NCBI GenBank assembly: GCA_964510345.1
Contig: CAZEBB010000001.1
Location: 62,001-126,000, forward strand
DNA length: 64,000 nt
Source: JAAYQA01 sp964510345
GTDB taxonomy: Bacteria; Bacillota; Clostridia; Tissierellales; Peptoniphilaceae
Direction of reading: 5' to 3'
Below are positions 1 through 7,738 of the stretch, one piece after another. Positions within the stretch are counted from its first letter, which is position 1. Each line of letters opens with the position of its first letter. The translations under genes were made by a program, and so were the position numbers. A model generated the notes under the pieces. That model did not search any database and was not told where the DNA came from. It saw only the letters and a list, made by a program, of their open reading frames with translations.

Positions 1-1124
1 TCTATATCACGGGCAAGGGTCGGTGTAATCTCACCAATGCACAGGAAATGGACCTCCATTTACAACACATCCATCGTAATCCGAAGTTCTTATACAGTGC
101 TTATCGCGCCTTCACACAAAATGATATCGTCCGACTGTTTGAGTCACTCGGCGTCCCCTGTAAAGTAGAGCGGGGGGACCGAGTTTTTCCGGTAAGCGAT
201 AAGAGCAACGACATCAACACCGCGCTGGAAAAGGGCCTTCGTCGTTCAGGAGCAGAGGTTCTGTACCATACTCAGGTCATCGGTGTCACGCGTACAGAAA
301 ACGGCTTTCTCGTAAGCACAAAAAACGGATCGTTAGCGTGCTGTGCTGTCGTCATCGCCACCGGCGGTTTATCGTATCCGACGACCGGCGCAACCGGCGA
401 CGGTTATCGGATAGCAAAGACGTTCGGACATACCGTGACTCCATTGTCTCCCTCGCTCGTGGGCTTGACACTGAAGGACCCTTGGGTACCGGATTTAGCT
501 GGGGTCACGCTTAAGAATGTAAGACTTGTCGTTCAAGGGAAAAAACCGATTGAGAAGTTCGGAGAATTACTCTTTACACACTACGGAATTTCAGGCCCGA
601 TCGTACTGCAGATGAGCGCCATCCTGCCTACGGATTGCGAAAATATTCCCATGGTAATCAACCTGAAACCCGCCTTGACGGCCGATACCCTTGACGATAG
701 AATGCAAAGAGAAATCAAAGCGCAACCCAAAGTACAGATGTCCAATCTAATGAGACGATTGTTGCCACAGAGCTTAATCCCCGTTGTGTTGGCACAAGCC
801 GGTATTCATCCGGAAACCGTCGCGTGTCAACTCGAAAAAACGCAACGGGCGCGTCTCGTCGAATCCTTGTGCGAGCTACGCATCCATCCGACTCACTTCC
901 GAGGATTTAATGAAGCGGTCGTCACGCGAGGGGGCGTCTCGTGCAAAGAAATCCAACCACAGACCATGATGTCAAAGAAACAGGACGGTTTATTTTTTTG
1001 CGGTGAGCTGATCGATGTCGATGCCGACACCGGTGGATACAATTTGCAGATCGCCTGGTCGACTGGGTATGTTGCCGGCAAAGGCGCTGTAGAGTATTGT
1101 CAAACAGTAAGTGAGGAAGCATGA
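1..1124 (+). CDS. BaiN/HI0933-family FAD-dependent oxidoreductase, 5' end outside window
   Basis: This flavoprotein of the HI0933/BaiN family binds FAD; members are annotated as NAD(P)/FAD-dependent oxidoreductases and mostly have no proven substrate. The reading frame is open to the window edge (first full codon at position 3), so the N-terminal Rossmann motif is cut off. The visible part starts with the family motif GKGRCNLTN. It continues with an ATGG-SYPTTGATGDGY segment at about residues 117-135 and ends with the FAD-binding GGVSCKEI and FCGEL-DVDADTGGYNLQ motifs. About 373 residues are visible, against roughly 400-420 for the family. The stop overlaps the next start (ATGA at 1121), so it begins a coupled cluster with aroH-like, cmk, plsC and ispH. 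The family assignment is firm; the reaction is not known. Confidence 0.9.
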   Translation, partial: YITGKGRCNLTNAQEMDLHLQHIHRNPKFLYSAYRAFTQNDIVRLFESLGVPCKVERGDRVFPVSDKSNDINTALEKGLRRSGAEVLYHTQVIGVTRTENGFLVSTKNGSLACCAVVIATGGLSYPTTGATGDGYRIAKTFGHTVTPLSPSLVGLTLKDPWVPDLAGVTLKNVRLVVQGKKPIEKFGELLFTHYGISGPIVLQMSAILPTDCENIPMVINLKPALTADTLDDRMQREIKAQPKVQMSNLMRRLLPQSLIPVVLAQAGIHPETVACQLEKTQRARLVESLCELRIHPTHFRGFNEAVVTRGGVSCKEIQPQTMMSKKQDGLFFCGELIDVDADTGGYNLQIAWSTGYVAGKGAVEYCQTVSEEA

Positions 1125-1471
1125 ATACAATCAAAGGATCCCTACAAATCTCAAATCATGACCGCGAGGGCGTTGCAGACGAACTGTCAGCGCTCATTTC
1201 ACAGATGATGACGGTCAACGGGGTACGACCGTCCATGATTCAATCGCTTTTATTATGCGGAAGCGATGACTTGCCTGAAAATTATGTCGATCTCGTCATA
1301 CGAGATGCAGGTTTAGATGACGTACCTGTCTATTGTCTTCAACAATTTCGACATCAGTCGGACCTCAATCATTGTGTTCAAGTCTTAATGTATCTCAATG
1401 TAGAAATCGAAGAGCTGACCCATTTCGTATTAGGTTGTGAGACGTGGGAAGCCGATTGGAGTCAATTATGA
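1121..1471 (+). CDS. AroH-like chorismate mutase homologue with altered catalytic residues
   Basis: This 116-residue protein aligns along its length with monofunctional AroH chorismate mutase (about 120-127 residues), most clearly in the VPVYCLQQ and HCVQVLMYLNVE segments. Compared with Bacillus subtilis AroH, from memory, Cys75 is kept (C72). Arg7 is Lys5, Glu78 is Gln75, the key Arg90 is Gln87, and the Tyr108 position is not Tyr. The fold is probably kept, but mutase activity is doubtful. It sits between the flavoprotein and cmk with 4-base ATGA overlaps on both sides, the usual aroH position before cmk in several clostridia. It may be a remnant or have a new ligand-binding role. No other shikimate-pathway gene is in view. 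Confidence 0.75.
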   Translation: MNTIKGSLQISNHDREGVADELSALISQMMTVNGVRPSMIQSLLLCGSDDLPENYVDLVIRDAGLDDVPVYCLQQFRHQSDLNHCVQVLMYLNVEIEELTHFVLGCETWEADWSQL

Positions 1472-2112
1472 TCAGTATTGCCATCGACGGGCCTTCCGGC
1501 TCCGGAAAGAGCAGCATCGCCAAGCGATTAGCGGAAGCGCTCGACATGACGCATCTGGACACCGGCGCGATGTATCGTTCACTAGCCTATGTGGCGAAAG
1601 AACAGCATATCGAATACCATGATGAAAAGTCACTCGTCAACCTGCTGCGAACGATGAATTATACGATTTCTGAAGGTGAACTCATGCTGAATCAGCATCC
1701 ATTACCTGAAGAAATCCGTGATGCCGAGTTCTCCACCGCTGCATCGCAGGTGAGCGTCCATCCCGGAGTGCGCACTATGATGCAAGAAAAGCAGCGTGAC
1801 TTGGCGAAATGTTACCCGATCATCATGGATGGTCGCGATATCGGCGCCTTTGTCTTGCCGGATGCCCCGTTTAAGTTTTTCATCACCGCCGATGTCGAAG
1901 AGAGAGCTCGTCGTCGCCATAAACAGGAAGAAGCGTCCGGGATATCATACGATGAGGTTCTTCGTCAGTTGGTCGAAAGAGATCAAAATGATCGCACCCG
2001 TGCCGTCGCCCCCCTCACACGAGCTGAGGACGCAATCGTGATCGATAATACACATCTGGTCATCGATGAAACGATTCAGATGATACTCGACCGCGTAGGA
2101 GACAGAAAATGA
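1468..2112 (+). CDS. cmk: Cytidylate kinase
   Basis: Cytidylate kinase phosphorylates CMP and dCMP with ATP in the cytoplasm. The 214-residue protein opens with the P-loop DGPSGSGKSS at residues 6-15 and the DTGAMYR motif of CMP kinases. It also has the MDGRDIG motif near residue 122 and the lid segment RARRRHKQ. The start chosen is the ATG at 1468, which overlaps the preceding stop as ATGA and has GGA(G) about 8 bases upstream. An in-frame ATG at 1444 would add eight residues not seen in the family. The stop overlaps plsC in another ATGA. In clostridia cmk is commonly followed by plsC and ispH, as here. Confidence 0.97.
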   Translation: MISIAIDGPSGSGKSSIAKRLAEALDMTHLDTGAMYRSLAYVAKEQHIEYHDEKSLVNLLRTMNYTISEGELMLNQHPLPEEIRDAEFSTAASQVSVHPGVRTMMQEKQRDLAKCYPIIMDGRDIGAFVLPDAPFKFFITADVEERARRRHKQEEASGISYDEVLRQLVERDQNDRTRAVAPLTRAEDAIVIDNTHLVIDETIQMILDRVGDRK

Positions 2113-2720
2113 TTGTCGGACTCTATCGTGCCACACAAGCATTTGTACGCTTCCTTTTCCTCCTCATCTTTTGGCCAACGGTGATCGGGGAAGAGAAGAT
2201 GCCAAAAGAAGGCCCCATCGTTTTATGTGCCAATCACCAATCCATGTTGGACCCCGTTTTTATTGCCATTTATTCAAAACGACCCATTCACTTTATGGCA
2301 AAGAAGCAACTTTTTTCATTTGCGCCATTCGGAGCATTACTTCGAAAAGTCGGTGTATTTCCGGTAGACCGCGGGGGGGCGGACATTCGTGCTCTAAAGA
2401 CCGCATTGCAAATCTTGAAAGAAGAAAAAGTTTTGGGGTTGTTTCCGGAAGGGACGAGGGTCGATGAGATCCGACTGGACAATTTTAAAGAAGGGGTGGC
2501 CGTCATCGCGCAAAGAGGACATGCGAATATCATGCCGGTGCGCATACGATCAACCTACCGACCCTTTTCAAGAGTATATGTCGAGTTTCGCGATCTCATT
2601 GATACAAAGGAACTAACGGCTGGGCTTTCAAAAGACGAAGCGACGCAGCTGGTAACAAAGACGATTTTTGAATCGATTTATAAGGAGGAAGTGGAAATTG
2701 GAGATTATCATCGCGGATAA
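2109..2720 (+). CDS. plsC: 1-acyl-sn-glycerol-3-phosphate acyltransferase
   Basis: PlsC acylates lysophosphatidic acid to phosphatidic acid at the inner face of the membrane in phospholipid synthesis. The 203-residue protein has a hydrophobic N-terminus (residues 9-24), the catalytic HX4D motif in NHQSMLD (residues 39-45) and the phosphate-binding FPEGTR motif near residue 117. Its length is normal for the short bacterial PlsC form. It starts by ATGA overlap with cmk, and its last codons contain the AAGGAGG ribosome binding site of ispH, so the two are translated in tandem. Confidence 0.95.
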   Translation: MIVGLYRATQAFVRFLFLLIFWPTVIGEEKMPKEGPIVLCANHQSMLDPVFIAIYSKRPIHFMAKKQLFSFAPFGALLRKVGVFPVDRGGADIRALKTALQILKEEKVLGLFPEGTRVDEIRLDNFKEGVAVIAQRGHANIMPVRIRSTYRPFSRVYVEFRDLIDTKELTAGLSKDEATQLVTKTIFESIYKEEVEIGDYHRG

Positions 2721-4929
2721 CGCTGGATTTTGCGGTGGAGTCAAACGTGCAGTCGAACTCGCCCAACAAGCGCTGGATGCAAATCAAACCGTATATTCAC
2801 TTGGCCCGCTGGTGCATAATCGCCATCTCGTTGACCGTCTTAAAGAACAAGGAATGGCTGATTATGAGGAGTTGCAGCCTTCCGATCCCTCTGTAATCGT
2901 CACGAGAAGTCATGGGATTCGGACCGACCGAAAGGAGCAATTGCTCAACGCAGGGCATACCCTGGTCGACGCAACTTGTCCAGTTTTGCTAAATATGTAT
3001 AAAAAACTGGAAGAAATGAAAGAAAAGGGTTATAATGTAGTTATAATTGGCGACCGAGCGCATCCGGAGATAATTGCCTTAAACAGTCAAGTGAATGATC
3101 GTGCGATTATTGTCGATTCTCACGAGGAAGCACTGGCTGTAAAAGGACTTACCGACGTATACGTTTTGTCCCAAACGACCAACAGAGAGGAAAAATTTCA
3201 ACAGCTCTCAACTTTGATTGAACAAAACAATCAGAACGTAGTGATACAGAACACCATATGCAACGCTACCAGACACAGACAAGAGTCTTGTGCCGCGATT
3301 GCACGGGAAGTAGATGCAATGATTGTGATCGGCGGAAAGCATAGCTCCAATACCCAAAAGCTTGCCCAAGTCGCTTCGCAGTATTGCCAACAGGTGTATC
3401 CTATTGAGTCAGCGGAAGAATTACCGATCAATGAGTTGGTAAAAATGAAAAAAATAGGAATAACCGCTGGTGCATCTACACCGGATTGGTTAATCGAGGA
3501 GGTAGTGGAAAGAATGGACAATTACAACAACGAAGATTTTATGGAGCAACTAGAGGGCACCATGAAACCGATCCACCCGAAGGAGATCATTACGGGTGAA
3601 GTACTCTATGTAACCGACACCGACGTACAAGTCAGTATCGGCTATAAGTCGGATGGGATTATTAAGCAAGATGAGCTCTCAGAGGACTCCAGCTTAAAAC
3701 CGAAAGACTTATTTACGCCGGGGCAGGAGATTGAGGTCTATGTCATTAAACTGGACGATGGTGAAGGCAATGTCATCCTATCCTCCCGACGCGTAGAAAA
3801 ATACAAAAACTGGCAAAAACTGATGGACAAGTACGAAGCTGGTGAAACAGTGGAAGCTACTGTCGAGAAGGATGTCAAAGGCGGCTTGATCGTCAATGTG
3901 ATGGGTATCAACGGATTCATCCCGGGTTCCCACATCGATACACACTTCGTTCGCGATCTGAAAGCATTTATCGGACAAACCGTTCCGACAAAGATCATCA
4001 GTATTGACGAGAAGAAAAGACGCTTGGTCCTTTCGAGAAAAGTCATCATCGATGCCGAAAAACAACAAATTCTAGATAAAGCTTGGGAAAATATCCAAGT
4101 GGGCGAAGTCGTTACCGGTAAAGTGGCTCGACTCACCGATTTCGGTGCGTTTATCGACCTTGGCGGAATTGATGGATTGCTCCACGTATCCGATATTTCC
4201 TGGAAACGCTTAAAGCACCCGCAAGATGCGCTGACCGTCGGCGACGAAATCGAAGTGAAAATCCTTCGTGCCAACCGCGAAAACAACCGCATCTCCTTGG
4301 GTAGAAAGCAATTGATGGATAAGCCTTTCGATGAGTTCCTCAAGAACAATAAAGAAGGCGATATCGTCACAGGTACCGTCGTAAATCTACTCGACTTCGG
4401 CGCATTTGTTCGCTTGAAAGAAGGCGTAGAAGGATTGGTACACGTATCTCAAATCAGCCACGAACGCGTTGAAAAACCGTCCGACGAACTGAACGATGGG
4501 GACGAAGTAGAAGTCAAAATCGTCGAGATCAATGCGGAAGCACAAAAGATCGGCTTGAGCATTAAAGAGACGAAACCGCAAGAGCGCAAAGAAAGAGCAC
4601 CGAAACCCGAGCGCAAAAGCTTCGAAAGACCCCAAGGTGATCGCCCGGCACAATCGCGCCGTCCGAGACGTCAAGCGGAAAAACGCAGCACTCCTGTCTA
4701 CAAGGGTGAAGATTTCGAGAATACGATCGGATCATTGGTCGACTTTGATTTCGGCATCTTAGGCTTCGACAATGTCGATGAGCCGGCTGTCGCAGAAGAA
4801 GTTGCACCGGAAGAAGTGGTCGCTCCTGAAGTCGCAGAAGAAACTGCAGAAGTCGTTGAAACGGCTGAAGAAACGGCAGCTCCTGAAGAAGTTGCGGAAG
4901 AAAAAACGGAAGAAAATCCGGAAGCATAA
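2698..4929 (+). CDS. ispH: IspH (HMBPP reductase) fused to four S1 RNA-binding domains
   Basis: This is a clostridial-type fusion. Residues 1-280 are 4-hydroxy-3-methylbut-2-enyl diphosphate reductase, the last step of the MEP isoprenoid pathway. Its three Fe-S cysteines are visible as GFC at 12, DATC at 94 and NTIC at 188. Four S1 domains follow at about 300-365, 382-447, 469-537 and 554-623; the last two carry typical LTDFGAF/LLDFGAF cores. The tail has a basic Arg/Lys stretch, a conserved-looking GEDFENTIGSLVDFDFGILG block and a 45-residue acidic Glu/Ala end. I chose the TTG at 2698, nine bases after AGGAGG (2683-2688), because it gives the family N-terminus MEIIIADNAGFC; a TTG at 2668 is also in frame. 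The S1 part resembles ribosomal protein S1. Confidence 0.95.
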   Translation: MEIIIADNAGFCGGVKRAVELAQQALDANQTVYSLGPLVHNRHLVDRLKEQGMADYEELQPSDPSVIVTRSHGIRTDRKEQLLNAGHTLVDATCPVLLNMYKKLEEMKEKGYNVVIIGDRAHPEIIALNSQVNDRAIIVDSHEEALAVKGLTDVYVLSQTTNREEKFQQLSTLIEQNNQNVVIQNTICNATRHRQESCAAIAREVDAMIVIGGKHSSNTQKLAQVASQYCQQVYPIESAEELPINELVKMKKIGITAGASTPDWLIEEVVERMDNYNNEDFMEQLEGTMKPIHPKEIITGEVLYVTDTDVQVSIGYKSDGIIKQDELSEDSSLKPKDLFTPGQEIEVYVIKLDDGEGNVILSSRRVEKYKNWQKLMDKYEAGETVEATVEKDVKGGLIVNVMGINGFIPGSHIDTHFVRDLKAFIGQTVPTKIISIDEKKRRLVLSRKVIIDAEKQQILDKAWENIQVGEVVTGKVARLTDFGAFIDLGGIDGLLHVSDISWKRLKHPQDALTVGDEIEVKILRANRENNRISLGRKQLMDKPFDEFLKNNKEGDIVTGTVVNLLDFGAFVRLKEGVEGLVHVSQISHERVEKPSDELNDGDEVEVKIVEINAEAQKIGLSIKETKPQERKERAPKPERKSFERPQGDRPAQSRRPRRQAEKRSTPVYKGEDFENTIGSLVDFDFGILGFDNVDEPAVAEEVAPEEVVAPEVAEETAEVVETAEETAAPEEVAEEKTEENPEA

Positions 4930-4938
4930 TGAATCTTG

Positions 4939-4963
4939 AAACCGTCCTTTTGGGCGGTTTTTT
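4939..4963 (+). terminator. Rho-independent terminator after ispH-S1
   Basis: A nine-base stem (AAACCGTCC at 4939-4947 with GGGCGGTTT at 4952-4960, one G-U pair) is followed by a T run. It lies ten bases after the ispH stop and closes the + strand operon. Confidence 0.85.
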
Positions 4964-4992
4964 GATTTGAACGACTCGAGTATCAAAAGAAC

Positions 4993-5027
4993 AAAAAAAG
5001 TACAGCCGATGAAAGCCGTACTTTTTT
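4993..5027 (-). terminator. Bidirectional terminator between converging genes
   Basis: AAAAAAGTAC (about 4994-5002) pairs with GTACTTTTTT (5018-5027) around a 14-base loop. The A and T runs make it usable on both strands. It lies just after the stop of the minus-strand aminotransferase and after the ispH terminator. Confidence 0.75.
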
Positions 5028-5042
5028 GTGTTGACAAGTTAA

Positions 5043-6251
5043 CTATTTGATCGGAGTGCGACCGGGATACTCGGCTAATGCTTTTTCGAGGATCTTCATG
5101 GAGCGCTCGAGTTCCGGCGCTTGGATGCAGTATGAGAAGCGAACTTCATTTTTGCCGAGACCGGGTGTTGCATAGAAGCCTTCTGCAGGTGCCATGAGGA
5201 TGGTTTCGTTATCAATGCTGCAGTTTTCGAGAGTCCAGATGATGAACTTTTCGGCGTCGTCAACCGGTAGTTTCGCGATATTGTAGAAAGCGCCGGTCGG
5301 TTTTTCAGCGATAACGCCGGGGATATTCTTTAAGCCTTCGTATACCGTGTCACGTCGGAGTTTATACTCATCATACGCTTCTTTCATGAAGACGTCGTAA
5401 TCAGGAGAGTCGACGATGGCAGCTGCACCGAGTTGCTCCAGAGTTGCGACGGACAATCTCGCTTGTGCCATCTTCATGACTTGCGTCATGACTTCTTTGT
5501 TTTTTGATCCGATCGCACCGATTCTGGCTCCGCAGTCGGAGAATCTCTTGGAGATGGAGTCGACCAAGATAATATTTTGCAGTGCATCTTCACGGTGCAT
5601 AAAGCTGACGTATTCCTCGCCATCGTATACGAACTCGCGATAAACTTCGTCCGCAATGATCATCAGATCGTGTTTAACGGCCAAATCGGTGATCATATCA
5701 ACTTCTTCTTTTGAATAAACCGCACCCGTCGGATTGTTCGGATTGGCAATGACGAAAGCGCGCGTTTTGTCAGTGATCTTGCTCTCGATTTCTTCCACAG
5801 ACGGGAAGTGGAATCCTTCTTCGGCTTTGGTGAGAACCGGAACGACATTCAGGCCGGCAAATGTGGCAAAACTGTTATAGTTTGCATAGAAAGGTTCGGG
5901 GATGATAATTTCGTCTCCCGGGTTTGCAATGGTCATGAGTGCGAAGACCAAGGCTTCTGATCCTCCGGCCGTCACGATAATATCTTCGTATTCCAATGGA
6001 ATATCAAACTTTTTGTAATACTTGACAAGAGATTCGATCATTTCAGTAATGCCTTGAGAATGAGCATAGGGGATGAACTCACTGTCAAAGTTTTTAATGG
6101 CGTCCATAAACGCTTTGGGAGTAGCGATGTCCGGTTGTCCGATGTTGAGTTTGAAAACGGTTAACCCTTTCTTCTCAGCCGCTTGCGAGTAGGGGATTAA
6201 CTTTCGGATGGGTGAGGATTGCATGTTTTGCATTCTGTCAGAAATAATCAC
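5043..6251 (-). CDS. PLP-dependent aminotransferase, class I/II
   Basis: A 402-residue fold-type I aminotransferase. Visible cofactor motifs are NPNNPTG at residues 170-176, ADEVY at 200-204 and SISKRFSDCGAR around the PLP lysine K235. The length matches aspartate/aromatic/LL-DAP-type transaminases, but the substrate cannot be read from sequence. Translation starts at GTG 6251, seven bases after AGGAGGT (plus positions 6259-6265). It is the only minus-strand gene in the left 17 kb and stands alone between a terminator and the divergent miaB promoter. A second class I aminotransferase (20028-21233) is clearly different in sequence. Confidence 0.92.
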   Translation of the reverse strand: MIISDRMQNMQSSPIRKLIPYSQAAEKKGLTVFKLNIGQPDIATPKAFMDAIKNFDSEFIPYAHSQGITEMIESLVKYYKKFDIPLEYEDIIVTAGGSEALVFALMTIANPGDEIIIPEPFYANYNSFATFAGLNVVPVLTKAEEGFHFPSVEEIESKITDKTRAFVIANPNNPTGAVYSKEEVDMITDLAVKHDLMIIADEVYREFVYDGEEYVSFMHREDALQNIILVDSISKRFSDCGARIGAIGSKNKEVMTQVMKMAQARLSVATLEQLGAAAIVDSPDYDVFMKEAYDEYKLRRDTVYEGLKNIPGVIAEKPTGAFYNIAKLPVDDAEKFIIWTLENCSIDNETILMAPAEGFYATPGLGKNEVRFSYCIQAPELERSMKILEKALAEYPGRTPIK

Positions 6252-6375
6252 GTTTCATACCTCCTAAATTTTTCTCTCTATTCATTATATCACGATTTGC
6301 AACGAAATCTATCTCTTTCACACAATACGATCAAACGTTTACCTTTTTATTTCCCATATCCAATATGTCCACATT

Positions 6376-6384
6376 TGGTATAAT
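6376..6384 (+). promoter_or_regulatory. Extended -10 promoter for miaB operon
   Basis: TGG followed by TATAAT gives a perfect TGnTATAAT extended -10 element 32 bases before the miaB start. No good -35 hexamer is present at the expected distance, as is usual for extended -10 promoters. Confidence 0.65.
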
Positions 6385-6415
6385 GATAGGTAGACGTTAT
6401 TGTGTTGGAGGAATT

Positions 6416-7738
6416 ATGACGAAGAAACGATATATCATCCAGACCTTCGGTTGCCAAATGAATGAACACGACTCGGAAAAGATCTCGTATCTCTTGGAGA
6501 ATGCAGATTACGAGCCGACCGACCGAATCGAGGATGCCGATTTTATTCTACTAAATACCTGCTTAGTCAGAGAAAATGCCGAGCACAAAGTGCTGGGTCA
6601 ACTTGGTGCTCTCAAGCATGTGAAAAATTTGAAGCCGGATGTCATCCTCGCCGTGAGCGGCTGTATGATGCAGACCGGTTCTGCCCGTGATATCATCCGT
6701 GAAAAGTACAAACACGTCGATATTATCTTCGGAACCAAGAATATTGATGATTTGCCGTACATTATCCACGAGTATTTGCAGACGAAAAAACCCATGATCG
6801 CGATTGAAGAGGAGATGGATCTCGGTAAAGATGAAACCCATGTGATACGCAATACCAAGCATAAAGCGTATATCTCAATCGCATATGGCTGCGACAATTA
6901 CTGTTCTTATTGTATCGTGCCCTACGCACGAGGACGAGAAATCAGCCGAGAGCCGGGACGTGTCATCGAAGAGGCAAAAATTTTGGCCGAAGAAGGTTAC
7001 AAAGAGATTACTTTGCTCGGACAAAATGTCAATTCTTACGGGAGAACATTGGAGTACCCGATTACTTTTACAGAACTTCTTCGTGAGCTCAACGATATTG
7101 AAGGGATTTCTCGCATCCGCTTTATGACCAGCCATCCGAAGGATCTTTCCGATGAACTCATCGACGCCATGGGTTCTCTTGACAAAGTCTGTGAGCATTT
7201 TCACCTACCGGTTCAATCCGGGAGCAATCGCATCTTACACAAGATGAACCGAAAGTACACGAGGGAGCATTATATCGACCTGATCCGCAAACTTAGAGAG
7301 CGCGTGCCGGATATCGCGATCTCTACAGATATTATCGTCGGATTTCCGGGTGAAACCGAAGAGGATTTCCAAGATACGCTCGATTTAGTAAAAGAAGTTG
7401 AGTTTGATGCCGGTTTTACATTTCTTTATTCGCCTCGACCGGGGACTCCTGCGGCGGACCATCCAGACCAGATTTCTCAAGATGTCATGAAAGAGAGATT
7501 TCAACGTCTCGTCGATACGATGTATGAGATTTACCACAAAAAGAATACCGCGATGATCGGACAAACGATCGAAGTCTTGGTCGATCAGAAAAGCAAAGCG
7601 GAAGGCGTGTTGACAGGGCGTTCACGTACTTTCCATCTGGTGCACTTCCCGGGGGACGAAGAACTGGTCGGTACACTGCAGAAAGTGAAGATCACGAGAG
7701 CGACATCCTTTACGCTGGAAGGAGAGAGGATCGAGTGA
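6416..7738 (+). CDS. miaB: tRNA-2-methylthio-N6-dimethylallyladenosine synthase
   Basis: MiaB is a radical SAM methylthiotransferase that adds the 2-methylthio group to i6A37 of tRNAs reading U-starting codons. The 440-residue protein has the N-terminal UPF0004 domain with three cluster cysteines (FGCQMN at 13, NTCLVRE and SGCMMQ). It also has the radical SAM motif CDNYCSYC near residue 157 and a C-terminal TRAM domain. The ATG at 6416 follows GGAGG by four bases; an upstream in-frame ATG at 6365 lies before the promoter and is rejected. The stop overlaps the GTG of mutS. miaA, which makes the substrate i6A37, is three genes downstream in the same transcription unit. Confidence 0.97.
   Translation: MTKKRYIIQTFGCQMNEHDSEKISYLLENADYEPTDRIEDADFILLNTCLVRENAEHKVLGQLGALKHVKNLKPDVILAVSGCMMQTGSARDIIREKYKHVDIIFGTKNIDDLPYIIHEYLQTKKPMIAIEEEMDLGKDETHVIRNTKHKAYISIAYGCDNYCSYCIVPYARGREISREPGRVIEEAKILAEEGYKEITLLGQNVNSYGRTLEYPITFTELLRELNDIEGISRIRFMTSHPKDLSDELIDAMGSLDKVCEHFHLPVQSGSNRILHKMNRKYTREHYIDLIRKLRERVPDIAISTDIIVGFPGETEEDFQDTLDLVKEVEFDAGFTFLYSPRPGTPAADHPDQISQDVMKERFQRLVDTMYEIYHKKNTAMIGQTIEVLVDQKSKAEGVLTGRSRTFHLVHFPGDEELVGTLQKVKITRATSFTLEGERIE

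Noticed and set aside
3738..4370. 210-residue minus-strand open frame across the S1 region
   Set aside because: It is a shadow of ispH-S1, Ser/Phe-rich with no ribosome binding site or domain.
4600..4929. Acidic and basic tail of IspH-S1 as a separate small gene
   Set aside because: It is in frame with the S1 domains, with no internal ribosome binding site or stop.
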